From Carnegiea gigantea (taxonomy: Eukaryota; Streptophyta; Magnoliopsida; Caryophyllales; Cactaceae): a stretch of DNA of 64,000 bases. The stretch lies in the NCBI GenBank assembly GCA_029747015.1, contig JAKOGI010000422.1, positions 472,001 through 536,000 on the forward strand. The letters are read 5' to 3'. Positions 41,245-54,369 of this stretch are shown in pieces. The translations under genes and the position numbers were made by a program. How positions within the stretch are numbered: position 1 is the first letter of the stretch; each line of letters starts with the position of its first letter. Under the pieces are notes generated by a model that ran no database searches, had not been told where the DNA came from, and worked only from the letters and a program-made list of their open reading frames with translations.

Positions 41245-43206
41245 AACTCCCCCATGTTTAAACCATTGCTTGTCCTCAAGCAAGCGCTACAGAAAATCGA
41301 CAAAGGGGAGATGTATCTAGGACTCAAAATGGTTAATAATCTCCTTAAAGTAGGCAAGCCTAACATATCATAAGCAAGAATAGCAATCAATGACAATCCC
41401 AAGTAGCACACAATTCATTTCAAAATTAGAAGGAGGAGAAGGTTTTCGAAAAGGTATAAGACCATAAGCTCGCTATAGAACTTGATCACCCCCAAAGAAC
41501 CACAAAGCATGTCATGTGAGCACAACAAATTATATAGAGCCAAATGGACTGGTAAAACCTCACTTTTTGGCAAATGTGAATCACTCCCAATCATTTGTTT
41601 GAAATATAACATAGGTTCACTCCAGACTCATTCCAAAGATGCTATCCACCATTTGCTTACCAAGACTCTCAAATTCTCCAACACTAAAATGTAATGTGTA
41701 GAAAGCAATCAAGAGGACTCCATATGAGTTGGCATGTGGGCTAGAAGGGTTAAGGGAAAGGAGTGGACAAATGAATTTAGGACAATGTGGAGCTACTTAG
41801 CCAAACGACTAGGGAGAAACCAATCAAAGTGCTAATTAACCAATACAGCACTCCAAACTCCAACAACAAAATGAACATACCCCAATGAATTAAATAGGAA
41901 ATGTGTTGACAAGAAAGAAATGCAAGCTATTTACATATTCAATGCCAATCACTGAGTTTTTTTTTCTTTTTTTTTATTTGCCCTTTTTTTCTTTTTTTTT
42001 TGCCTTTTATTTTTCGTAACATAACTTCATTCCTTTTTTTTCCTTTTTCTTCAACATAACTTTTTTCTTTTCTTTTTTTTTTGGGAAAATGAAATGAAAA
42101 TTGTAATTATTGAAAGACATGGGATCACCAACCACAAACTGACAATCGAATACATATATACACAACCCAAACAAGAGGGAACCAAAGCAAATACACAATG
42201 CCATCAATCCCTCAGTAAACCAACATACCAAAGCCACCTTGAACTTAATCATCCCCAAAACCACCCACTACATAGATGAAGTGATGCTCCATAGACTTGG
42301 CCTAAAGGTAGGAATATGTATTTGGCCAAGGGCTAACATGAAGGGATCACAACGAAGACGGATATAAGTTGAAAGGGGCTGGTAAAGGGGTTAAACATGT
42401 AATACAAGCGTAGGCTATTTGGCTGTGTGGCTAAAATGATCAAAAGAAAGAATGCCTCCATCATATCATCTAGTATGCACATGCAAATATGAATTTGAAC
42501 AAGTATCTAGGCAAGTTCTAGAGATGCAGCATGGAAGAGTTACACATATGAAAGCAACATGAGACTAAATATAATAAATTAGTCCAAATAAGGCTCAAAA
42601 TCTCATGGGACATCTACCAAAGTCTCATTAAGCTCAAAAAATGACTCCATGTACCAACATTAGTGCTTACACTTCCAAAGGATAACAAAGTTTTCAATTA
42701 AGGCAAGGGTCAAAACAAGAAATATTTACAAAACCTTCAAAAATTTTAGCATCAAAAGAGATTACACATTAGGAGTTATTCAAATCCATGAAAGCTATTT
42801 TGCCTAACAAAAACATCTTTGGAGGTCATCTCAAACCAATCCATATCATCTCTACATGCAATCCTTTATGCAAATATAAAAATCAACTAAATGCAACACA
42901 CTAATGGAAACAAAAAGAAATATAAACTATATGCTCTAACAAGTATGCAAACTAATAACCAAAATAGAAAACATGAAGCTACCCTTCCCCCATGCTTAGA
43001 TAAAGCATTATTATTTAAAGTAAGAAAATTAAGAGAAGGGGAAGGGAAAACAAAAAACAACAATCTTGCCAGGTTAGGTGCTAAGTGCACCTAAGCTATG
43101 GCCTCCTCGCAAACAGGACACATGAAGCATCAGCCACTCATCACAACTTCAAGACTCAGCTCGTCAAATCAGACGTAGTTAAGGCCCGCAAGAGCTTATC
43201 AAACTC

Positions 43207-44200
43207 CTAGGACCATAATTTAGAAAATAAAAGGTAAGAGGCAATAACAAAAGCTGCACCAAAGACATTAAGTATCCTCTTAACCTTATCAATAGCCTTA
43301 GAAAAATCATAGGAAGGATTAAGGAGCGTAGTCCACGTGACTTTTCTAGGCAAGTTCTTTAGGCATACACAATTAGGATCAATGAAGGGATCATACCCTT
43401 TAACAGAACCTAGGGACACAAAATTATCAAGATTCCCATCAAGCATATTAAACATGTTATCCTCACAGGCTCACAACCCAAATCAATATTAGCATCACAA
43501 ATTGGGATATTATTAATGGGCTCATCAAGATATTACTCAGGGGACTGAGAGGGTAGTGAACAAAGAGGGGAAGCATGGGAATGATCAAGAGGATTAGGGA
43601 GAACATTATTATAACCAAGGCTAGGACACTCCACATGCATAAACAAGTCACGTGACCCTGCCAGAGGCGTCTCAACTAGATCATGCACCTCATCTAAAAT
43701 ATTTTCCAACTCAAAACATGCATCAGCAACATTAAACCTAGTAACAAACCCATAAGGCTTACCCACGTTGAGCCCCGTGCACTGAGCTAAAGGAAATGAT
43801 GAATTAGGTAAGGTTAGGACAACATCAGTATTGTCCCAGGGTGATGCAAAGTCAGGTTGAGCATAGCATGCAGAATAAGGACACAAGTTAGTTTCATGGT
43901 CAGAAGATTTACACAACTCACCCCAAAAAGGAGCGCAATAAAATCTAGCATAGAACGCACAAGGATCAAGGAATGAATATTTGGAAACACGACTAGCCTT
44001 CTCAAATTCAAATGAATCTCAAGCAATCCACTCTAGCAAATAACATGCATCATCAATATACTCTAAAAGAATATAGATTTTATTATTCACACCTTGATTA
44101 AAAATGTCCAAAGTTTCCCATTTACCAACGCAAGGACCACATTGAGCAAGAAAAATATTTAAATGGTTAAAATACCTCGAAAATAATTCATACTCGAATT
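43207..44200 (-). pseudogene. gag-like protein, copy 1
   Basis: Minus-strand frames read in order: CGPCVGKWETLDIFNQGV, then a knuckle-like GELCKSSDHETNLCPY, DNTDVVLTLPNSSFPLAQC, ELENILDEVHDLVETPL, and finally NLPRKVTWTTLLNPSYDF. The first knuckle cysteine is changed (TGT to GGT), giving G-x2-C-x4-H-x4-C. Frameshifts and stops divide it. The same protein recurs at 47592-48560. I know of no function beyond a nucleic-acid-binding gag-like role. Confidence 0.6.
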
Positions 44201-44327
44201 GGAGAAAATGGAAAATTTCCGTTGTTTCTTCTCAATTTTTTTTAATTTTTAATTTTTTTTGTTTTTTTTCAAAGAAAAACAAAATGCTTAGTCAAACCTA
44301 TTAAGAAAAACCCAATATTCAACACTA

Positions 44328-44352
44328 GTCCCCAGCGGCGGCGTCAAAAACT
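44328..44352 (-). other. Primer-binding site of internal 1 (tRNA-Asp type)
   Basis: On the minus strand, TTTTTGACGCCGCCGCTGGGGA follows LTR B. It is near the TGGCGCCGTTGCCGGGGA complement of tRNA-Asp used by Athila-like elements. The first bases are mutated. Confidence 0.65.
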
Positions 44353-45624
44353 TGATAGGGCTGCAAGTGCACTATGACATTATAGCAAATAAAGGTCGAT
44401 TCCATAAAGATTTGGTCAAGCTATTGGGTTAATTCCGTCAAGATAGGGTAAGCGAATCCCAAAATTTGCGAAAGAAATTGATCTATGCTACTTATCTAAT
44501 CTAATATATAATCAATCAAGGAATTTAATCAAACCAAGCAATTTTCCAATGTAAGAATTAATCGAGTGCCTTTTCTTTAAATGGATAACTCCAAAACCGA
44601 TAATCGATTTATCAAACCCTCTTTCAAGGTGGAATGAAATTCTTAAATCTAATCAACTACCATTTCTCAAGGTTTTTGATTAATGTAAGAGCATTAAGAG
44701 CGCAATTATCAAATTTTGGGGTTTCTTAAACAATGCATCTTTCTCAAGATCTCACTCACTTAAGTAGAATCTTAGTTCTCCAATATCTAGTTTTACTTTT
44801 CAGTTCTTCACCAAATGTCTAAAACAAACAAGAAATTGATCAAGTTTCCTACTAGCAATTCAACGTCTAAGATTCAATAAAATAAACCCAACAAATCTAA
44901 AACACTTTTAGATCAAAACAAGAATTGATTCATTCATAAGAATTCAAGCCAATTCCGTGATTAACAATCCAAAACTTAACATAAAAATCAACAATAATAT
45001 GAAAGCATAAAAATCTAAAGGGAAAAGAGAAGAGAAGGAAGAAGAACTGCTCAGCCGATGCGCGCTTGACCCGTCGTTCCAAACCCGATCTGGAATCCTT
45101 GCAATCTTCACCTTCAACTTACTCTCAACTCTCTCTAATCTAAATCCTAATCTAGATAGTGGATTCTGGAGAGTGGAATGGGATGGGATGTGTTCAAATG
45201 AGGTTGAGTAGCACCCTTTTTATAGTAAAATTCCTGGAAGCCAAATAGTACGCACAATAATGAAATTAAAACTGTCAGGAAGTCGAAAAACTACGAAAAG
45301 ACAAAAAGTCTCGCCGGAAATAAGTACACCATGGACCGTGGCAGCACCACGGATAGACAGTGGTGTCCACTGGCTCGGTGTTCTCTTATTCTTCTCTTTC
45401 TACCACAGCCATGGCAACTCAGGGGCATCCATGGGAAGTTAAAAGGGTGACTTTTACGAGTCAATTCTTGATCACGTAGATCTCAAAACCTGCAAAAGTC
45501 ATCAAAACACTATACGCAAGCTTAAAATGGGATTTGTGGGGTAAAAACTAAGCATGAAACTTATAAATCCCTTAAGAACGCATCAAAATGACCCTAAAAT
45601 GATGTGCACTTTAATCACTTATCA
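44353..45624 (-). repeat. LTR B of the tandem array
   Basis: 1272 bp, shared by both internal units. A CTATAAAAAGG TATA box on the minus strand lies near 45220. Confidence 0.85.
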
Positions 45625-48600
45625 AAATCCCCCATGCTTAAACTATTGCTTGTCCTCAAGCAAGCACTAGAGAAAATCGACAAAGGGGAGATTCATCTAG
45701 GACTCAAAATGGTTAATAACCTACTTAAAGTAGGCAAGTCATAGCATATCACAAGCAAGAATAGACATCAATGACAACCCTAAGTAGCGCACAAGTCATT
45801 TCAAAATTAGAAGGAGGAGAAGGTTTTCGAAAAAGTATAAGACCACAAGCTTGATATAAAATTTGATCACCCCCTGAGAACCGCAAAGCATGTCATGCGA
45901 GCACAAGAAATTGTATAAAGTCAAATGGACTGGTAGAACCTCACTTTTTGGAAAATATGAATCGCTCCTACTTATGTGTTTGAAATATAACATAGGTCCA
46001 CTTAAGAATCATTCCAGAGATGCAATCTCATATGCTTACTAAGACTCTCAAATTCTCCACCACTAAAATACAATGTGCAAAAGACAATCAGGAGGACTTT
46101 ATATGAGTTGTAATATGAGTTAGAAAGGTTAGGGGAAAGGAGTGGACAAATGAATTTAGGACAACGTGGAGCTACTTAGCCAAGCGACTAGGGAGCAACC
46201 AATCAAAGCACCAATCAAGCAATAAGTTCACCAACACCCCAAAATCCAACAACAAAATGAACATACCCCAATAAATTAAGTAGGAAATGTGTTGACAAAG
46301 AAGGAATGCAAGCTATTTACATATCCAATGCCAATCAAGGAGTTTTTTTTCTTTTTTTCATTGCCTTTTTTTTTCCTTTTTGCCTTTTATTTTTCGTAAT
46401 ATAACTGTATCTTCCTTTTTTTTTTTCCTTCAACATAACTTTTTTCATGTCTTTTGTTCCTTTTTTTTGGGAAATGAAATGAAAATTACAATTATTGAAA
46501 GACATAGGATCACTAACTATCCACTCACAACCGAATACATATGTGCACAACCCAATAAGAGGGAACCAAAGCAAATATGCAATGTCATCAATCCCTTAAT
46601 AAACCAACATACCAAAGCCACCTGAAACTCAATTATCCCCGAAACCACCCACTACATAGATGAAGTGATGCTCCATAGACTTGGTTTAAAGGTAGGAATA
46701 TGCGTTTGGCCAAGGGCTAACTTGAAGGGTTCGCAACAAAGACGGATATAAGCTCGAAGGGGCTAGCAAATGGGATAAACACGTAATACAAGTGTAGACT
46801 ATTTGGCTATGTGGCTAAAATGATCAAAAGAAAGAATGCCTCTATCATATCATCAAGTATGCACATACAAATGTGGTTTTGAACAAGAATCTAGGTAGGT
46901 TTCAAAGATGCAACATGGAAGAGTCACACACATAAAAGAAACATGAGACTAAATATAATGAATTAGTCCAAATAAGGCTCAAAATCTCACGGTCCATGTA
47001 CCAAAGTCTCATTAAGCTCATAAAATGATTTCATGTACCAACATTAGTGCTTGTAGTTCCAAAGGATAACAAAGTTCTCAATCAAGATAAGGGTCAAAAC
47101 AAGAAATATTTACAAACCCTTCAAAAGTTTTAGCACCAAAAGGGATTACACATCAAGAGTTACTCAAACTCATGAACGTTATTTTACCTAATAAAAACAT
47201 CTTTGGAGGTTATCTCAAATCAATCCATGCCATCTCTACATGCAATCCTATATGCAAATCTAAAAATCAAGTAAATGCAACACACTAATGAAAACAAAAT
47301 GAAATCTAAAACTATATGCTCTAACAAGTATGCAAACTAATAACCAAAATAGAAAACATGAAGCTACCCTTCCCCCATGCTTAGATAAAGCATTATTATT
47401 TAAAGTAAGAAAATTAAGAGAAGGGGAAGGGAAAACAAAAAAGGACAATCTTACTAGGTTAGGTGCTAAGTGCACCTAAGCTATGACCTCCTCGCAAACA
47501 GGGCACATGGAGAATTAACCACTCATTACAACTTCAAGGCTCAGCCTGTCAAATTAGACATAGTCAAGGCCCGCAAGAGCTTATTAAACTCCTAGGACCA
47601 CAATTTAGAAAATGAAAGGTAATAGGCAATAACGAAAACTGCACCAAAGACATTAAGTATCCTCTTAACCTTATCAATGGCCTTAGAAAAATCATAGGAC
47701 GGATTAAAGAGCATAGTCCACATGACCTTCCTAGGCAGGTCCTCTAGGCATACACAATAAGGATTAGCGAAGGAATCATGCCCTTTAACAGAACCTAAGG
47801 ATAAAAAATTATCAAGATTCGCACTAAGCATGCTAAACATGTTATCCTCATAGGCTCACGGCCTAAATCAATATTAGTATCACAAATTAGGAAATTATTA
47901 ATGGGCTCATCAAGATAATACTTAGGGGACTGAGAGAGTAGTGAATGAAGAGGGGAAGCATGGGAATGATCAAGAGGATTAGGGAGAACATTATCATAAC
48001 CAAGGCTAGGAGACCTCCCATGCGTAAACAAGTCACGTGACCCTACCAAAGGCATCTCAACTAGATCATGCACCTCATCTAAAATATTTTCAACTCAAAA
48101 CATGCATCAGCAACATCAAACCTAGTAACAAACCCATAAGGCTTACCCACATCGAGCCCCGTTCACTGAGCTAAAGGAAATGATGAATCAGGTAAGGTCA
48201 GAACAATATCAGTATTGTCCTAGGGTGATGCAAAGTCAGGTTGAGCATAATATGCATAATAAGGACACAAGTTAGTTTCATGGTTATAAGATTTACACAA
48301 CTCACACCAAAAAGAAGTGTAATAAGATCTAGCATAGAAAGCACAAGGATCAAAGAATGAATATCAACTAACACGACTAACCTTCTCAAATTCAAATGAA
48401 TCCCAAGTAATCCACTCTAACAAATAACATGCATCATCAATATTTTCACCATGAAAACCCCAATATCCTAAAAGAATACGGATTTTACTATTCATGCCCT
48501 CATCAACAATGTCCAAAATTTTCCATTTACCCACGAATAATCACATTGAGCAAGAAAAATATTTAAACGCTTAAAATACCTCCAAAATGATTCATGCTCG

Positions 48601-48756
48601 AATTGGAAAAAATAGAAAATTGCCATTGTTTACTCTCAAAATTTTTTTAAATTTCATTTTTTTTGTTTTTTTCAAAAGAAAAACAACATGCTTAGTGAAA
48701 CCTATTGAGGAAAACCCAATATTCGACACTAGTCCCCACCAACGATGCCAAAAACT
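45625..48756 (-). other. Internal region 2 of the tandem array
   Basis: 3.1 kb, co-linear with internal 1 from the polypurine end to the primer site. It differs by scattered substitutions and small indels. Confidence 0.8.
47592..48560 (-). pseudogene. gag-like protein, copy 2, with intact zinc knuckle
   Basis: Same order as copy 1. Here 48265-48306 encodes CELCKSYNHETNLC, an intact C-x2-C-x4-H-x4-C knuckle. Downstream are QPDFASPW-like residues (substituted), the GSRDLF region, and LPRKVMWTMLFNPSYDF at 47592-47840. Stops remain in other parts. Confidence 0.6.
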
Positions 48757-50007
48757 TGATATGGCCGCAAGCTCATAGTGGTGTTGTAGCAAAGCAAGGT
48801 CGATTCCACAGAGACTTGGTCAAGCTATTGGGCTCAATTCCGTCAAGATATGCAAAGCGAATCCCAAAATTTTTGAAAGAAATTGATCTATGCTACTTAT
48901 CTAATCTAATAGATAATCAATCAAGGAATTTAATCAAACCAAGCAATTTTCCAACGCAGGAATTAATCGAACGCCTTTTCTTTAAATGGATAATTCCAAA
49001 ACCGATAATCGATTTATCAAACCCCTCTTTTCGCGGCAGAATGAAATTCTTAAATCTAATCAACTGCCATTTCTCAAAGGTTTTTGATTAATATAAGATC
49101 ATTAAGAATGCGATTATCAAATTTAGGGGTTTCTTGAACGGTGAATCTTTCTCAAGATCTCACTCACTTAAGTCGAATCTTAGTTCTCCAACATCTAGTT
49201 TCACTTTTCAGTTCTTCAATAATCTAAAACAAACTTATCAAGTTTCCTACTAATAATTCAATGCCTAAGATTCAATAGAATGAACACAACAAATCCAAAG
49301 CATTTTTAAACCAAAACAAGAATTGATTCATTGATAAGAATTCAACTCAATTTTGAGATTAACAATCCAAAACTTAACATAAAAATCAATAATAATCTGA
49401 AAGCATAAAAATCCAAATAAAAAAGAGAAGAGAAGGGAGAAGAATTGCTCAGCCCATGCGTGCTCGACCCTTCGTTCCAAACCCAATCTGGAATCCTTGC
49501 AATCTTTACCTTGAACTTGCTCTCAACTCTCTCTAATCTAAATCCTAATCTAGATAGTGGATTCTGGAGAGTTAAATGGGATGAGATGTGTTCAAATAAG
49601 GTTGAGAAGTACCCTTTCTATAGTAAAATTCCTGGAAGCCGAACAACACACACCATAATGGAACTAAAACTGCCAGGAAATCGAAAAGTTATGAGAAAAC
49701 AAACAGCCTCGTGGGAAATAAATACACCACGGGCCAGCACCACCGACAGACCGTAGCGTCCACTGGCTTGATGTTCTCATATTTTTCTCTTTCTTCCACG
49801 GGCATGGCAACTCAAGGGCATCCATGGAGAGTCAAAAGGGTGACTTTTAAGAGTCAATTCTTGATCAAAAAGGTCTCAAAACCTACAAAAGTCATCAAAG
49901 CACTATATCTAAGCGTAAAATGAGATTTTTGGGGTAAAAACTAAGCATGAATCCCCTAAAAATGCATCAAATGACCCTAAAATGATATACGCTTTAAGCG
50001 CTTATCA
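48757..50007 (-). repeat. LTR C of the tandem array
   Basis: 1251 bp, the outer 5' LTR in element orientation. It ends GCGCTTATCA followed by GTTAC. Confidence 0.85.
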
Positions 50008-50289
50008 GTTACCGACAACAATCCCTTTAGATTTTGTTCAAAAGATGCCTGTACAATGGCTTTACAGTTTCAAATGGCAGTGTCAAGATCACTTTAGCAG
50101 CAGTAGTTGACTAGGGGAGGGATACCGATACGTAAGTGGCTGTGGACTATTTGTATAGTATGGTTAATGCCATTGCCTTCTTTTATGGGTGTGGAGATTA
50201 TGCTCCAGCTCGACTTTTCTATAGGATGTGCACATATGTGCTGTCACCGAGGCCGTAGAATTCGTGTGTTGTTACATATTAGTGTATAG

Positions 50290-51750
50290 CAAATGTCTTC
50301 AGTAGGGTGATTGATGGTCTTGGAATGGAATCTATGTTGAACATCGGTAGCATGTCTTCTTTTGTATTAACCTCTTTAATTTGCAGGAGTGACCGACCAT
50401 CAGTCCAGGCCGATCCATGCTATTCTTCACTGCAAGTATGATCGAATTCCCTTACGCTTGGAATTTGTGCTGGGACATGCATCGTTGAAGGAAGCTTGCA
50501 CCTTAGGTTGTGCAACCTATGACGGGTGATACCATCGTATTCACGCCATGATCATACCAAGAAATCTATAAATGACTGTAATGTTAAGTTATCGATGGGA
50601 ATAAAGTGTATACCCTTAACTCAACCAATGTTAGGCATAGGGGCCGATCCATCCATTGTATGCTCATTACAAAAGGTGTTGGACGGCATAGGCATTGCGT
50701 TGAGAAATCGAATACACGAGCAATTCAGTTGTCTCACAAAGTGCCTAATTTCTAACAATAAGATGTGTCCAATATTAAATATGCATAGAACATGCTATAT
50801 TGTAAAGGGAAGATGACAAGTTAATAAATTGAAATTGTGATCATCGCATGATAGGGGAAGATGATGGTCTTATTTATTGCATTTTATTCCAAATTGGAAC
50901 TACATTTTAACACTTGTATACACACCAATTAACTACAATATTTATTGAGCCCAACCACTCAAAAACTAAGACATAAAGTTGGTTACTTCGATTTTTAATG
51001 TGCCTACTTCAAGTCTAATAAATAGGACTTAATGCAAAGTCCATTTCAATGTATAAGATAAGCAATTGAGGCCATCCATTTACTTGTGGTAGTACTATTC
51101 ACGTTACTTACTTTCCAACGTTCTTGCGGTAAGATGGTTGGCCCATCCAGGAGGTGGTTATACAACCAAACATTCATAGGTTCAGGGACAACTCCAAGTT
51201 ATTTAAACAATGGTCGAAAGTATTATTACAACTATGGGTTAGAAAACGTTATGGTAGAGACTGACGATAACTACAAGCGCAATTACATTGTTTGCCCTCA
51301 AGAGGTAGGTGTGGATTTGTCTTTGTTGTATTTTATTATTGAATTAGAGTTTTTTTTCATACATAATACAAGCAACATTTATCTATAATGACTTCATCGG
51401 CCTTGCCATGTGGAATCATATTGCATGTTCATACTTGAATGTTATTGATCGTGACAATCCAAAGCAAGCTAGGGACGTAATTGATAAGTTAACTACAGAG
51501 TTAAGGGAGGTTTGGGATACAGTCCAAACTAAAAGAAATGACCATTACTTTATCCACTAGGAAGATAGAGTAATGGATTTGAAGATAAGGGCTGATATGG
51601 CGAAGTGAAAGCAATGGCGTGCGGTTTTTGGTCTACTCAAACATTTTCTTCGTCATTTGGCTCACATGGATATAGGTGAAGTAATGCATTCAATGATGCT
51701 GGTGGTAACTAACCAAGTTACCCTTTTAGACGATCATTTCTAAGGTTTAT
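50290..51750 (+). pseudogene. Unidentified plus-strand exon-like open frames
   Basis: Three protein-like stretches lie in order. The first is 50526-50816 (KCIPLTQPMLGIGADPS, VCSLQKVLDGIGIALR). The second is 51086-51310 (NNGRKYYYNYGLENVMVET, ending before a possible donor AG|GTAGGT). The third is about 51390-51745 (NVIDRDNPKQARDVIDKL, a charged helical piece, then LVVTNQVTLLDD). N-x-GR-x-YY is faintly like a GRF zinc finger, but the cysteines are not in place. Stops occur. It may be a decayed host or captured gene; its function is not known. Confidence 0.3.
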
Positions 51751-51759
51751 TAAATGTAG

Positions 51760-54350
51760 GTCAGTAGGTGAATGGAGTTGTAACAGATGTAGCTGTTGTG
51801 ATTATTTTGGTTTTCAATGTCAAATGCAATGTGGAGTGATAACACATTAAGGTTTTAGCTTTTTTTGCTGGTAAGTACTTGTAATGGTAATGATTATTAC
51901 TAGTCGTAATGCACCAATTATGTGACCTCCGTAATGGTTGTCGTTGACAATTAGTTACGTCAAATAAAGCTTTTTTGTAAAGCATCTGTTGAACATGAAA
52001 TTCCGATAAATTTAAATTTGTCAAAATAGAATTTAATACGGGCCTAAAAAAAGGAGGTTTAACATTTTACATGCAAAATTAAAGCAAAAGGTTCTAAGAA
52101 TTAGGTCCTTTATAAATCTAACTAAAGAAGGTACCAAGTCTTCTAAAAAAAATAATCATCATACACCGTTTTCCATTCAGCCAAAAAATTATGATATTTG
52201 TTGCTTTTAAAAAAGGAGGGGTTAGGTTGATAATGTGGGGCTACGTGGGTTTATGATGTCCAAGCATTACAAATGGGTTTGCTTCGTTTAAAAAAAAAGA
52301 CAGAGAAGAGTCAATCATCCAGGCAAAACAAAAGAAAAAGGAAAGTTAAATTATCTTGTCAGTTTCATCAAATAAATCACGTTCCCCACTATGTATATTT
52401 CGGGCAATGTGGAAGTTAAAGGAGGGGAGTTAACTGCTAATCTTCCTTATTCTAAAACAGGAATCAAGATCAAAAATGGGGGAGAAGGCCACAAGTACTC
52501 GAAGGTCTACTAAAAAGAACTAGAGAGAAACAGAAGCATCAGGGTATAAAATAGAATCCAAAACAGGCCGAAAATGGAGCAACCAAAAAAAAAAAAAAAA
52601 AGCAAGAAGAACAACTGAAATTATAGTCAATCTGAAGGTCGGTGATTATGTTATGTGATCAAGTTAATATTTATTTTTATTTGATTTTTTTGGAAAACTA
52701 TAGCCTTCTATTCATCTATGGCTGATTCCAATAAAGAGTCAAGCCGATCTGTAACCAAAAGATCAAGAAAAGGATGCCGAGAAAACAAATCCAAGTTCAA
52801 ACTCAAGAGTTACCGACCTCTTCGCCCAAAACTGGATCCTGCTGGATCCCGATTCTTGCCAGAATCATGAAAGCCATGGACCTGTTGGATACGAGTTCTT
52901 GCTAGAACTATAAACCAACGATTTTTATTGGGTGGGATCCTAGGTCTTTTAAGGGCCCATGAAGGAAAAATATTGATTTCTAAGAATATGGAGTCTTTCA
53001 ATTTTTTTAAAAATTAGTGATAAGAATCTCCTTGCAAATCTACTGAGTTTTCCATGAGAGGATTAATTTTGGGATCTTCTGAGACATTAAAAAAAAAAAA
53101 GAGAGAAGAAGAAAATTGACAGTAATTGGGTCCATTTAATTGGACATGATGGAACCTAAAGTTGTCTAACCTTTGTGAGAAGTTCAACTGAAGAAATTTT
53201 GTTGAAGTGTTCCTGAATTTGAATGATTTAAAGGATTTTTTCTCAAAGGGGGGAATTAGTACAACAGTTCAATCGGCTGGCATATTTATAATGCATGAGT
53301 TTGGTTCTTGAAAGGACTCCTTAAAGCAGGTAGTTGTGTTTGATAGAGTTCTCAACCCAAAAGGAGTCTAAGCAAATCATGAGTATTAAAAAAGGGAAAT
53401 AAAACCATAAAAGCTCTTTGATTTGCTGACCAGAAAGCAGACCCAATAAATAACAAATGAAGTTGATGACCTTTATCATTTTACAAAATGATTTACTGGA
53501 GAAATTCATTGCTTTTAAGCAAATAGCCATGCCTACTTTTAAGATAAACCAAGGGCAATAAGGTGGAAAGAAATTAAAAATAAAAAAGTGCATCAAATTA
53601 ATAGCCATGCAGCTCTCAAATGTGGAAGGGGGTCTCTTATCAAAGATAAAAGGTAGATATTGTTTGGAGAGACATGGAGTCCTAGAGGCATATGAAATAG
53701 AAGTCTGATTTATTACTTAAAATCAGGAGTCAGCTAATGGTTCAAAGTGCGCCCATAAATTCAAATTGGCCCAATTTTTTTTATAAAACAAAATTCATTT
53801 ATTACAACTAATTTTGTAAAGGGGAATAATAAAAGTACTTAAATCGAATATCGACCAGAACCATGTTAATTTGATTTTTATAACTTGGTATATGATAATC
53901 TGGTTATTAAGATCAATTTTTTCTCTCAAAAGAGTGAATGCCCTTTCACAAAAAGTGAACTTTTCAAGTCGATTGTACCTTACCTACTCAAACGACAAAA
54001 AGCTAAACCTGGCAAATACAGAAATCGACTCCCTCAAATTTCCAAGTCCATGAAATGCTTCAAAAACCTTATTTATCTTCCCCCGTCTTTCATAAAATAT
54101 CAAATTACAACTCTATGAACCTTGGTTATACATCACAAATCATAACAAATTTAAAAAAAACCCAAGCTCCAAAAAACAAATCAAAATTTTCTCAAATCCT
54201 AAGTCCACCCAACGGACCGTGAGCTCGAGCCAAATATACAACCGAGCTCACCTAATCTTCCCCCTCCATGACGTTGGTCCTAAAAAAGATTTCGGGTAAA
54301 GAACTATGGTTGGTTTGATCCTCTATAAAAGAGGTATATAGGCATGATAT
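51760..54350. other. Spacer without recognised gene
   Basis: AT-rich. Small minus-strand frames at 53321-53608 (hydrophobic) and 52810-53001 show no domain pattern. A poly-A run at 52588-52603 and another at 53089-53100 may be old retroposon tails. Confidence 0.45.
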
Positions 54351-54369
54351 GAAGAATTCAAGTTTTAAA

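Larger units (their letters stand above)
41245..44352 (-). other. Internal region 1 of the tandem array
   Basis: 3.1 kb between LTR A and B. It holds T-rich tracts (41955-42080), long non-coding stretches with many stops, and the gag-like ORF remains at 43207-44200. No protease, RT or integrase motif is present. Confidence 0.8.
40060..50007 (-). mobile_element. Tandem gag-only LTR element array (3 LTRs, 2 internals)
   Basis: Structure LTR A (40060-41244), internal 1 (41245-44352), LTR B (44353-45624), internal 2 (45625-48756), LTR C (48757-50007), flanked by GTTAC on both sides (40055-40059, 50008-50012). LTRs start TGATA and end TTATCA. Orientation is minus: GGGGGAGTTT polypurine tracts lie at 41245 and 45625, and primer sites of tRNA-Asp type at 44330-44352 and 48731-48756. 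The only protein is a gag-like product with a zinc knuckle, so it is non-autonomous (TR-GAG / LARD class), probably mobilised by an Athila-like partner. One target duplication around three LTRs indicates unequal recombination after insertion. Confidence 0.88.
39799..50069 (-). pseudogene. Unidentified open frame split by the TR-GAG array
   Basis: On the minus strand the frame runs from 50069 to 50013 and continues at 40059 down to 39799 once the array and one GTTAC are removed. This gives about 105 codons without a stop (LKGLLSVT-VEPLMVVTNMREE...YYVREERIMVFHNSLASLVEFF). Codon continuity across the insertion implies former coding. A short downstream exon-like piece may lie at 39672-39745. I do not recognise the protein. 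It may be a second MULE-borne or captured gene. Confidence 0.4.

Noticed and set aside
42887..43094. Pairs of similar open frames on both strands, repeated near 47.3 kb
   Set aside because: They are duplicated because internal regions 1 and 2 are copies. No coding signature apart from the gag-like ORF.
40060..50007. Large tandem repeats considered as a gene cluster or satellite
   Set aside because: The units have LTR ends, primer sites, polypurine tracts and a target duplication, so they are retroelements.
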